Shown: one piece after another, positions 1-5,529 of the stretch | Numbering within the stretch: the stretch's first letter is position 1 | How the letters are laid out: each line of letters opens with the position of its first letter | Notes under the pieces: model-generated | What the model was told of the DNA's origin: nothing | What the model saw: only the letters and a program-made list of their open reading frames with translations | Database searches by the model: none | Position numbers and translations under genes: made by a program | Origin: Rariglobus sp967755175 | GTDB taxonomy: Bacteria; Verrucomicrobiota; Verrucomicrobiia; Opitutales; Opitutaceae | Reading direction: 5' to 3' | NCBI GenBank assembly: GCA_967755175.1 | Contig: CBRAFO010000174.1 | Location: 1-5,833 of the forward strand | Length of the DNA stretch: 5,833 nt

Positions 1-2366
1 GTTTTGAGCAGCTCGAATTCGACGGCACCGCAGCAGGCACGTGGCCGCAGATCGCTCATGAGGGGCATGCGAAGGCGCTGGGTTTGCTCGTGCCTCCGAT
101 GCGTCCGCTGGCAGTGAACGCCGAGTGGAAAGGCACGGGACGCACGCTGGATTCGGTGCTCGTCAATGCCGTGGCGGGCGGCACGCGGTTGCAGGCGCGC
201 GGTGCAGTGGCGGAGTCGTCGGCGCGCATCGACGAGCTGGTGCTCACCCAGGTGGACGGGGAACGGCTACACTTAGTCTCACCCGTGAACGTTCAGTGGA
301 AGCCTTCGCTCGTGGTCGATGCGTTTCAGTTGAAGGGCCCGGGTGGGAGCGAGCTTGCTCGCGATGGTTCGACCGAATCGCGAGCAAGCTCGCTCCCACG
401 TGAAATCGCCGGGCAGCTCGCGTGGGGCGCTGCCGGCTCAGTGAAGCTCGATGTCCGCGCGTTCGACTCCGCTTGGCTGGGCGAACTCGTGGAGCTGCCG
501 GGGCCGACCTGGTCGGTGGACACCTTGGCGTTGCAAGGCTCCTGGGCCGACGGGGCGCCGCTGACGTTTACCACGAACGCGACGGGCGTGCTTACGATGG
601 CGGGCGGACGGCATGCCGAACTCGCACTCTCCGCGCAAGGTGACGGACGGGGCGTGCGAGTGGAGACGGCGCGGGCGTCGATGAACCAGCGGGTTGTGGC
701 GAGGGCAGCGGGGAATCTCCCGGTGGCGATCTATCCCGGGCAGAAGCCGCTGCTACGAATCGACGAAAGCGCGGCTTTTTCCCTCGAAGCAGCCACCGAG
801 CCCAATGCGTTTTTCTGGGAGCAACTGGCCGCGCTCACCGGGCTGGTGATCACCGAGCCCGAGGTGCGCGTGTCGTTAACCGGCACCGTGCGAAAACCTC
901 TCGGCGAGGCGACGGTGCGCGTGGCCAAGGTGACCTCCGATGGGACGGGACAGCTGCGCGCACTCCCGGCTATCGAGAACGTGGACGTGCGACTGACGGC
1001 GACGCGCGAGGGCGTGGCGTTGGAAACGTTCAGCCTGAAGGCGGCCGGCCAACTCGTGCGGGCGAGCGGACGCTTACCCGTCACGGAATGGGCGGCCTTG
1101 CTGCATGATCCGCTCAGTCTGGCGAAGGCCAGCGGCGAGGCGCGTATCGAGATCCCCAATGCAGACGTGGCCGCGCTGGCCCGTTATGCGCCCGCAATCC
1201 TCGCACCGACGGGAACCTTGCAGGTGGACGTCGCGCTTAAACCGGGCGGACAACTCCAGGGTGTCATTCGCCTGCGGGATGCCGCGACGCGTCCCTTCGG
1301 TCCGCTGGGCATTCTGCAATCGGTGGGAGCGGAAATCGTGCTCACCGGACGCACGGTGGAGCTGAAGGAGGTGCGCGCCAGCATGGGCGGGCAACCCGTC
1401 ACGTTGAGCGGCACGGTGTCGTTGTCCGACAGCAAAGAGCCACGTCTCGACCTCGCGTTGCGTGGCGAGAAGCTACCGTTCATTCGCCAGGCGGGTCTGC
1501 TGGTGCGCGGGGACCTCGATCTGCGCATCGTTACGGGCGACGACGATATCACGCGCATCACGGGCGCGACGCGGTTGCGCGACAGCTTGTTTTTGATGGA
1601 TGTGCGCGCATTGCTGCCCACGGGCGGCCCGAAGAGTGCCCCGGGTCGGCGTCCACCTTATTTCACGGTGGACGTGCCGCCATTCGACGACTGGCAGCTC
1701 GATGTGACGGTGGACGGAGACCAGTTTTTGCGGATGCGCACGCCGGTGTTCGCCGGGCTGGCGTCGGCGCATTTTCGGTTGCGCGGCACGTTGCGCGATC
1801 CGCGCGCGACGGGCGAGGCGGTGGTCAACCAAGGACAAGTGCTGTTGCCGTTCGCGACCTTCACGGTGAAGCAAGGCGGCGTGCGGTTGACGGAGGCCAA
1901 TCCGTTTGAGCCGACGATCTCAGTCATCGGCACGAGCCGGCGCTACGGATATGACCTGCGCATGGAAGTCACCGGCTCGGTCGAGAAACCGCAGCTCACG
2001 TTTTTCTCTACGCCCACGCTGGAATCGGAGCAGGTGCTGCTCATGGTCATGGCCGGCGAGACGCCGCAGAAAGAGATAACCTACAGCGGTCGTGAGCGTG
2101 CCACGCGACTGGGCACGTATCTCGGCCAGTCATTGCTCGGCCAACTCGGGGGCGACCCGACGGAGGCGGATCGGCTTACGGTGACGGTGGGTGAGCGCAT
2201 CTCCGATCAAGGTCGCGAGACCTACGGGGTCGAATACGAGTTGAGCCCGCGCTGGTCGGTCGTCGGTGAATACGACGAGTTCGACGAATATAATCTCGGC
2301 CTGAAGTGGCACGTGCTCATGGAAAAGAAAAAACAGGAGGCCTCCGGTGATGCGCAGAAGAAGTAA
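1..2366 (+). CDS. tamB: TamB-like translocation/assembly module protein, C-terminal part (5' end outside window)
   Basis: The frame is open from base 3 to the TAA at 2364-2366 (787 visible codons). The TTG at 84 and the first ATG at 99 are not convincing starts, so the gene enters from the left. The product has long runs of alternating hydrophobic/polar beta repeats typical of AsmA/TamB-type periplasm-spanning proteins. The end resembles the conserved TamB C-terminal domain (DUF490), at about visible residues 590-775: a FRLRGTLRDPRATGEA segment, then GGVRLTEANPFEPTISV, then TPTLESEQVLLMVMAGE from about residue 670, and a closing beta region YELSPRWSVVGEYDEFDEYN. A charged lysine-rich tail (EKKKQEASGDAQKK) follows the usual end. 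By family knowledge TamB is anchored in the inner membrane, spans the periplasm and works with TamA in outer-membrane protein or lipid delivery. The Omp85 gene overlapping its stop supports this. Codons 342-401 come from a REP-like palindrome (GGSELARDG...ESRASSLP), an odd insertion in the beta repeats. Sure of the family, less sure of the exact role. Confidence 0.9.
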   Translation, partial: FEQLEFDGTAAGTWPQIAHEGHAKALGLLVPPMRPLAVNAEWKGTGRTLDSVLVNAVAGGTRLQARGAVAESSARIDELVLTQVDGERLHLVSPVNVQWKPSLVVDAFQLKGPGGSELARDGSTESRASSLPREIAGQLAWGAAGSVKLDVRAFDSAWLGELVELPGPTWSVDTLALQGSWADGAPLTFTTNATGVLTMAGGRHAELALSAQGDGRGVRVETARASMNQRVVARAAGNLPVAIYPGQKPLLRIDESAAFSLEAATEPNAFFWEQLAALTGLVITEPEVRVSLTGTVRKPLGEATVRVAKVTSDGTGQLRALPAIENVDVRLTATREGVALETFSLKAAGQLVRASGRLPVTEWAALLHDPLSLAKASGEARIEIPNADVAALARYAPAILAPTGTLQVDVALKPGGQLQGVIRLRDAATRPFGPLGILQSVGAEIVLTGRTVELKEVRASMGGQPVTLSGTVSLSDSKEPRLDLALRGEKLPFIRQAGLLVRGDLDLRIVTGDDDITRITGATRLRDSLFLMDVRALLPTGGPKSAPGRRPPYFTVDVPPFDDWQLDVTVDGDQFLRMRTPVFAGLASAHFRLRGTLRDPRATGEAVVNQGQVLLPFATFTVKQGGVRLTEANPFEPTISVIGTSRRYGYDLRMEVTGSVEKPQLTFFSTPTLESEQVLLMVMAGETPQKEITYSGRERATRLGTYLGQSLLGQLGGDPTEADRLTVTVGERISDQGRETYGVEYELSPRWSVVGEYDEFDEYNLGLKWHVLMEKKKQEASGDAQKK
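343..399. repeat. Double REP (REPIN-like) palindrome inside the tamB-like gene
   Basis: Two perfectly complementary 23-base arms, 343-365 and 377-399, flank an 11-base loop (366-376). Each arm starts GTGGGAGC and holds its own small hairpin (GCGAGC-TT-GCTCGC, 349-362 in the left arm). This is the form of a REP doublet: two short REPs in opposite orientation. The 57-base length is exactly 19 codons, so the reading frame continues without a stop. Similar GTGGGAGCGAGCTTGCTCGCGA-type REPs are known from Pseudomonas, where RAYT transposases mobilise them; no RAYT gene is in this window. The arms are identical, which suggests recent arrival or selection on the structure. Confidence 0.88.
2335..2340 (+). 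promoter_or_regulatory. Strong Shine-Dalgarno (AGGAGG) for the tamA-like gene
   Basis: A perfect AGGAGG lies within the last codons of the tamB-like gene, 9 bases before the ATG at 2350 and 6 before a GTG at 2347. It supports a start at one of these rather than the downstream GTG at 2371. It is part of a 10-base palindrome (GGAGGCCTCC, 2336-2345). GGAGGC (2336-2341) can also pair with GCCTCC (2373-2378), enclosing the start codon and the tamB stop codon. Confidence 0.85.
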
Positions 2367-4515
2367 GCACGTGCCTCCGGAATCGCGGCGTAAAGCCGCT
2401 CCTACACGGGGCGGCGCCTGGGCGGGTCGGTGGCTGCTGTGCGCCGTGCTGCTTGGTTCTGCGGTCGAGGGGCTCGCTAAAGATACGAAACCTGAGCCGG
2501 CCAAACTGTCGGTCAGCGGCTTGGGCTGGTGGAAAGATCGCGAACAGCGCGTGGCGCTGGATCGCATGCTCGGCGATCAGCGCGGACCGGTGATCGACGC
2601 CAACACGGTGGAAGACGCCGCGTTCATGATCATCTCGTCGCTCGCGAGCGAAGGTTACCTGCGCCCCGTCATCAAGGTCCGGCTGACGCGCACCGATGGT
2701 CGGGTGGAGCCGTTTACGTTCGACGCGTCGCTGGCCACCTTGCTGCCCCGCTCGTTGGAGATAAAAGCGGTGCTCTTCAAGGTGGACACAGGTGTGCGCT
2801 CGGTGGTCGAGGATGTGTCGTTTAGCGGACTCACCGTGATGAAGGAGGAGAAGGCGCGCGGGTATTTCCGGCCCAACGAAGTGCCGCTGGTCGGGACGGA
2901 GGCGCGGGCCTATTCGCCGACGCGGTTGCGGCGCTCGGCTGAGAGTTTGCAGGACGACTTGCGTCAGCAGGGTTACGCGGAAGCGGTGGTGAAAGCGTCG
3001 GTGGTCAAAGAGGACCTGCGCACCGGACGTGTGAACGTTGGAGTGGATGTGCGCGAAGGCCCGCGGTGGATCGTGACGGCGGTGCGCTTGGAGGGCGTGG
3101 ACGAACCGAACGCCAAGCCGGACCTAGGAAAGCGGAAGTTGACCGAACCCTGGTCGCAGCATTGGCAGCAGGACGTCGCGGAGCAGATGCGCCATGATTA
3201 TTATCAACGCGGTTATGCCGACGTGCAGATTCAGGTGGACCCATGGCCGGCCGAACAGGAAGGACTTCGCCGCAACGTCACGGCAGTCATTCGCGTGACC
3301 CCCGGGCCGCCCGTGAAAGTGGGGACCGTGCGCTTCGTGGGGAACAAGCACACCAAGGAATCGATCGTGAGGCGGCGCGTAAATGCGAAGGAGGGCGATC
3401 CGCTGAACCCGCAGGTGATGGAACGTTCGCGTTACCGGCTGGCGCGGTTGGGGGCGTTCGAGACGGTGGATTTGAGCTATGAGCCCGCGACGGGCGAGGT
3501 GCGCGACCCGGTGTTCACCGTGAAAGAATTGCCCCGCTGGGATGCGAGCTTGCTGGCGGGCTACGGCAGCTATGAGCAGTTGCGCGGAGGCGTGGAGTTG
3601 CAGCAGACGAATCTGCTCGGCCGTGCGCATCAGAGCCGGCTCGTGCTCGTGCAGTCGATGAAGAGTTCGCGCGGCGAATATAACTACACGGTGCCGGAGC
3701 TGTTCGGCGAATCAGTGGACGGCACGGCGCGTCTGTTCGGGTTGCGCCGCGAAGAGCAGTCCTTTGTGCGCGAGGAATACGGCGCCACGGTGGGGCTACG
3801 TCGGCACGTTCCTTGGATCAACGCTGAGGGAAATATCGGCTACACGTATCAGTCGTTGAGCAACCGGAACAACACCCTGGCGACGAGCGCGCTCGACGCG
3901 GAAAATGTCAACGTGGCCAGTATCGACTTGGGCCTGACGAAGGATCGTCGCGACAACCCGCTGCGTCCGCACAAGGGCTACCGTTGGTTCGTGCAGACGG
4001 AACTCGCGAGTCAGGACCTCGGCGGCGAGGTGGATTATCAGGCCTTCGAAATGGGCGTGGCCTACCACACTGCCTGGGGCCGCAGCCGATGGTGGCACCT
4101 GGGCCTGACGCACGGGGTGATCACCACGCTGGGCGCGCCCGACGGACAGGAGATCCCGGTGAACCGGTTGTTTTTCCCGGGCGGCGACAGCAGCATCCGC
4201 GGTTATCAGCAGGACGAGGCGGCGCCCCGCGATGCCGACGGGCACTTCGTCGGCGCGAAAACTTACACGCTGTTCAACATCGAGCTGGAGCAGGCGATCA
4301 CGAACACGTGGTCGGTGGTGTTGTTTGGCGATGCGCTGGGTGAGTCGGCCACGTTGGGTAATTACCCGTGGGATGAGCGGCTGTATTCCGTGGGCTTGGG
4401 CGTGCGTTACCAGACGATCGTCGGCCCGGTGCGGCTCGAATACGGACGTAATATTAACCCCCGCGAAGGCGACCCAAGCGGCACGTTGCACTTCTCGGTG
4501 GGGTTTCCGTTCTGA
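2350..4515 (+). CDS. tamA: TamA-like Omp85-family outer-membrane protein with POTRA domains
   Basis: A 721-residue protein from the ATG at 2350 (722 if GTG 2347 is used), overlapping the tamB-like gene by 17 bases. A signal peptide is visible: basic n-region of about 27 residues, hydrophobic stretch W28-A38, likely cleavage after A43 (GLA-K). Four POTRA-like segments follow at roughly residues 52-145, 149-238, 240-320 and 322-393. The last begins VKVGTVRFVGNKHTKESIVRRR. From about 395 to the end is a beta-barrel of about 327 residues, the right size for the 16-strand Omp85 barrel. It has the family motifs DRRDNPLRPHKGY (from 532), GGDSSIRGY with the (V/I)RG(F/Y) signature at 616-619, and a C-terminal phenylalanine (SVGFPF). 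E. coli TamA has three POTRAs and BamA five; TamB next door favours TamA. Residues 11-20 (ESRRKAAPTR) are encoded by a REP-like repeat, making the signal-peptide n-region unusually long. Expected role: outer-membrane partner of TamB. BamA is the main alternative. Confidence 0.92.
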   Translation: MRRRSKHVPPESRRKAAPTRGGAWAGRWLLCAVLLGSAVEGLAKDTKPEPAKLSVSGLGWWKDREQRVALDRMLGDQRGPVIDANTVEDAAFMIISSLASEGYLRPVIKVRLTRTDGRVEPFTFDASLATLLPRSLEIKAVLFKVDTGVRSVVEDVSFSGLTVMKEEKARGYFRPNEVPLVGTEARAYSPTRLRRSAESLQDDLRQQGYAEAVVKASVVKEDLRTGRVNVGVDVREGPRWIVTAVRLEGVDEPNAKPDLGKRKLTEPWSQHWQQDVAEQMRHDYYQRGYADVQIQVDPWPAEQEGLRRNVTAVIRVTPGPPVKVGTVRFVGNKHTKESIVRRRVNAKEGDPLNPQVMERSRYRLARLGAFETVDLSYEPATGEVRDPVFTVKELPRWDASLLAGYGSYEQLRGGVELQQTNLLGRAHQSRLVLVQSMKSSRGEYNYTVPELFGESVDGTARLFGLRREEQSFVREEYGATVGLRRHVPWINAEGNIGYTYQSLSNRNNTLATSALDAENVNVASIDLGLTKDRRDNPLRPHKGYRWFVQTELASQDLGGEVDYQAFEMGVAYHTAWGRSRWWHLGLTHGVITTLGAPDGQEIPVNRLFFPGGDSSIRGYQQDEAAPRDADGHFVGAKTYTLFNIELEQAITNTWSVVLFGDALGESATLGNYPWDERLYSVGLGVRYQTIVGPVRLEYGRNINPREGDPSGTLHFSVGFPF
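2381..2406 (-). repeat. Single REP-like unit in the signal-peptide codons of tamA
   Basis: Read on the - strand, this unit runs TGTAGGAGCGGCTTTACGCC and ends in GCGATT. It forms a hairpin GCGGC-GTAAA-GCCGC (2385-2399). It shares the layout GGAGCG...TT...CGCGAT with the arms of the element at 343-399 but is a different subtype. On the + strand it is read in frame as ESRRKAAPT. I remember this translated peptide as recurring in some Verrucomicrobiota proteins, which is unverified. It lies just upstream of the hydrophobic core of the signal peptide. Confidence 0.7.
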
Positions 4516-4530
4516 CTAGGAGTTTGTTTA

Positions 4531-4600
4531 GACAGGATGAACGGGATGGGGGCAGGATGGAGGAGTTTCTGAATCCATTCCGAATCCTGTAAATCCTGTC
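4531..4600. repeat. Inverted AGGAT/ATCCT repeat cluster after tamA
   Basis: GACAGGAT (4531-4538) is mirrored by ATCCTGTC (4593-4600), and CAGGAT (4553-4558) by ATCCTG within 4584-4590, giving an imperfect long palindrome starting 15 bases after the tamA stop. On the - strand the right half reads as two adjacent ACAGGATT-type units. There is no T-tract, so it is not a classic terminator. I read it as a dispersed intergenic repeat of unknown origin that might still fold in the tamA 3' untranslated region. Confidence 0.55.
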
Positions 4601-4612
4601 CAACTCAGGTCC

Positions 4613-4627
4613 GAAGCGTAGCGCTTC
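4613..4627. repeat. Small perfect hairpin GAAGCG-TAG-CGCTTC
   Basis: Six-base arms with a three-base loop, about 100 bases after the tamA stop. The following bases (CGTCTTTGTG) contain only a short T run, so a terminator role for tamBA is possible but weak. The same arms occur as GAAGCGC-AC-GCGCTTC at 5534-5549, at the 3' end of the right-edge gene, which hints at a short repeat family. Confidence 0.5.
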
Positions 4628-4695
4628 CGTCTTTGTGATTCGACGCCTCCCCGTCCTAGCACGGAGACAGAACGTATTAGCACAAGCGCGGTGTT

Positions 4696-4722
4696 TTGGT
4701 GGTGCGCCTGCAGAAATAGAAT
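4696..4722 (+). promoter_or_regulatory. Weak sigma-70-like promoter candidate for the cupin gene
   Basis: TAGAAT at 4717-4722 matches five of six bases of a -10 box. A poor -35 (TTGGTG, 4696-4701) sits 15 bases upstream. Transcription would begin near 4729-4731, giving a leader of about 30 bases. The weak -35 and short spacing make this tentative; the cupin gene might instead be read from further upstream. Confidence 0.22.
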
Positions 4723-4723
4723 C

Positions 4724-4757
4724 GCCGTAAGCTGATGCGACGGGCTTGGTTTACGGC
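4724..4757 (+). promoter_or_regulatory. Leader hairpin immediately before the cupin start codon
   Basis: GCCGTAA (4724-4730) and TTACGGC (4751-4757) are perfect seven-base complementary arms with a 20-base loop, ending three bases before the ATG at 4761. No clear Shine-Dalgarno is seen ahead of that ATG. In mRNA the stem would lie where the ribosome binds. The structure is visible; a regulatory role is inferred. Confidence 0.35.
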
Positions 4758-4764
4758 ACCATGA
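4735..4764 (+). other. Nine-codon upstream ORF overlapping the cupin start (ATGA)
   Basis: An ATG at 4735 opens a short frame encoding MRRAWFTAP. Its TGA (4762-4764) overlaps the cupin ATG (4761-4763) in the ATGA arrangement of translationally coupled genes. No good Shine-Dalgarno precedes it, so it may be chance. Its start codon lies in the loop of the leader hairpin. Confidence 0.2.
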
Positions 4765-5228
4765 TTATTGCAGACCTCGCCAAGATTCCCGGTGGAACAT
4801 TTCCCGCGCGCCGTTGGGGCCGCGGTCTCGTCGGACAGGCTACCCAGCCGATCCAAGCCAAGGGCTTTTCGATGGGTTACTCCGTGATCGAGGCCAAGGG
4901 CGGCCAGGTGCCTTGGCACAATCAGGAGCAGGAAGAAGTTTACTTCATCATCCAGGGCGAGGGGCAGATCTGCGTGGATAACGAGTGCTCGCCCATCAAG
5001 GCCGGGCAGGCGGTTTACATGACCCCGGGCAAGTTTCACCAGCTCACCAACACGGGCGACGAGCCCATGCACATGATGTATGTGTATTGCCCGGGTGGCG
5101 ACGTGGCGCACTGGCGCCAAGAGCTCAACGGCACGCTGCCTCCCGCCGGTAAGGATGGTATTCCTCCGCTGCCCGCCGGTGCCGCTCCCCAGTGGCTCGG
5201 AACCACGCCGAGCCCGAAGCTTCCGTAA
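4761..5228 (+). CDS. Small single-domain cupin protein
   Basis: 155 residues from the ATG at 4761; an in-frame TTG at 4746 would add five residues but has no better ribosome site. There is no signal peptide, so it is probably cytoplasmic. The centre (about residues 36-110) is a cupin_2-like barrel. Motif 1 is GGQVPWHNQEQEEVYFIIQG (residues 47-66), with H53 and E59 as likely metal ligands, but the usual second histidine is glutamine (Q55). Motif 2 is the stretch around PGKFHQLTN, with H93 as the third ligand. IIQGEGQICVDNE is the typical turn between strands. The tail from about 124 is rich in proline and glycine and probably extended. Cupins of this size include sugar isomerases, small dioxygenases and ligand-binding proteins, and nothing here picks one. 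It is 245 bases from tamA, probably a separate unit. Its stop codon lies within the first bases of repeat copy A. Confidence 0.88.
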   Translation: MIIADLAKIPGGTFPARRWGRGLVGQATQPIQAKGFSMGYSVIEAKGGQVPWHNQEQEEVYFIIQGEGQICVDNECSPIKAGQAVYMTPGKFHQLTNTGDEPMHMMYVYCPGGDVAHWRQELNGTLPPAGKDGIPPLPAGAAPQWLGTTPSPKLP

Positions 5229-5343
5229 GCGGGGCAGAACGTCCAACGCTCAACATTCAACGTCCAACATCCAACTGCCGATCGGGCGTGTCGTTTGATT
5301 GAACGTTGAGTGTTGGACGTTGGAGGTTGGACGTTGAGATTGG
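5222..5343. repeat. Heptamer palindrome element, copy A
   Basis: After the lead-in TCCGTAAGCG come five 7-base units of type CRYYCAA (5240-5274: CGTCCAA, CGCTCAA, CATTCAA, CGTCCAA, CATCCAA). A 24-base spacer follows, then five units of the complementary type TTGRNNG (5299-5333: TTGAACG, TTGAGTG, TTGGACG, TTGGAGG, TTGGACG), then a degenerate unit and GATTGG. The outer ends are a perfect 10-base inverted repeat (AACGTCCAAC / GTTGGACGTT). It would fold as an imperfect hairpin of about 35 pairs. No ORF of its own is convincing. It looks like a non-autonomous dispersed repeat. Confidence 0.85.
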
Positions 5344-5349
5344 TTCAGC

Positions 5350-5366
5350 AAAAAAGGCCGGAGGCC
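5350..5366 (-). terminator. Short intrinsic-terminator-like hairpin for the - strand gene
   Basis: On the - strand the order is GGCC-TCC-GGCC followed directly by six T (5355 to 5350). The stem has only four G/C pairs, so it is weak. It lies about 150 bases past the stop of the right-edge - strand gene, between the two heptamer palindromes. On the + strand no T-tract follows, so it would not serve the cupin gene. Confidence 0.4.
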
Positions 5367-5374
5367 GTTCGCCC

Positions 5375-5495
5375 TCCGTAAGCGCGGCAGAACGTCCAAC
5401 GCTCAACATCCAACATTCAACTTCCAACTTCGATCAGGCGTGTCGTTTGATTGAACGTTGAGTGTTGGATGTTGGAAGTTGGACGTTGCGATTGG
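5375..5495. repeat. Heptamer palindrome element, copy B
   Basis: This is a second copy of the element at 5222-5343, in the same orientation, offset 153 bases at its left and 152 at its right end. The left arm is five units at 5393-5427 and the right arm five units at 5451-5485. Two long blocks are identical to copy A: 24 bases (5386-5409) and 33 bases covering the spacer and the first right-arm units (5437-5469). Differences cluster in the middle heptamers. The third left and third right units pair perfectly here but not in copy A. The lead-in TCCGTAAGCG is also shared. Confidence 0.85.
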
Positions 5496-5512
5496 CTTAA
5501 TTAAAGCCCGCC

Positions 5513-5529
5513 ACGCGCTCACAGCGCGT
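5513..5529 (-). repeat. Hairpin around the stop codon of the right-edge gene
   Basis: ACGCGCT (5513-5519) and AGCGCGT (5523-5529) are perfect seven-base arms with a three-base loop. The TGA stop of the - strand gene (5521 to 5519) is in the loop and arm base. No T-tract follows on the - strand, so it is at best an mRNA 3' structure. A second hairpin (5534-5549) sits just upstream in the coding part. Confidence 0.45.

Noticed and set aside
84..98. TTG at 84 as the true start of the tamB-like gene
   Set aside because: The frame remains open upstream to the window edge, there is no Shine-Dalgarno or signal sequence, and TamB proteins are usually much longer than the visible part.
343..399. Intrinsic terminator
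   Set aside because: The hairpin is strong but inside an uninterrupted coding frame, with no T-tract after it on either strand. REP doublet fits better.
2130..2567. 145-codon - strand open frame across the tamB/tamA junction
   Set aside because: It overlaps the ends of two well-supported + strand genes and shows no domain or ribosome site.
3796..4491. 231-codon - strand open frame opposite the tamA barrel
   Set aside because: It lies wholly opposite a clear Omp85 gene with family motifs. Its product is rich in R, H, V and A with no recognisable domain, as expected for an antisense shadow in GC-rich DNA.
5222..5495. CRISPR array or origin iterons
   Set aside because: The repeated units are 7 bases long, contiguous and arranged as inverted arms, with no unique spacers of 30 bases or so. 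There is no rep gene, dnaA-type box cluster or AT-rich stretch nearby.
5494..5508. GGCTT-AATTA-AAGCC hairpin as a terminator
   Set aside because: The five-base arms lack a following T-tract on either strand; it may only be a chance palindrome between copy B and the right-edge gene.
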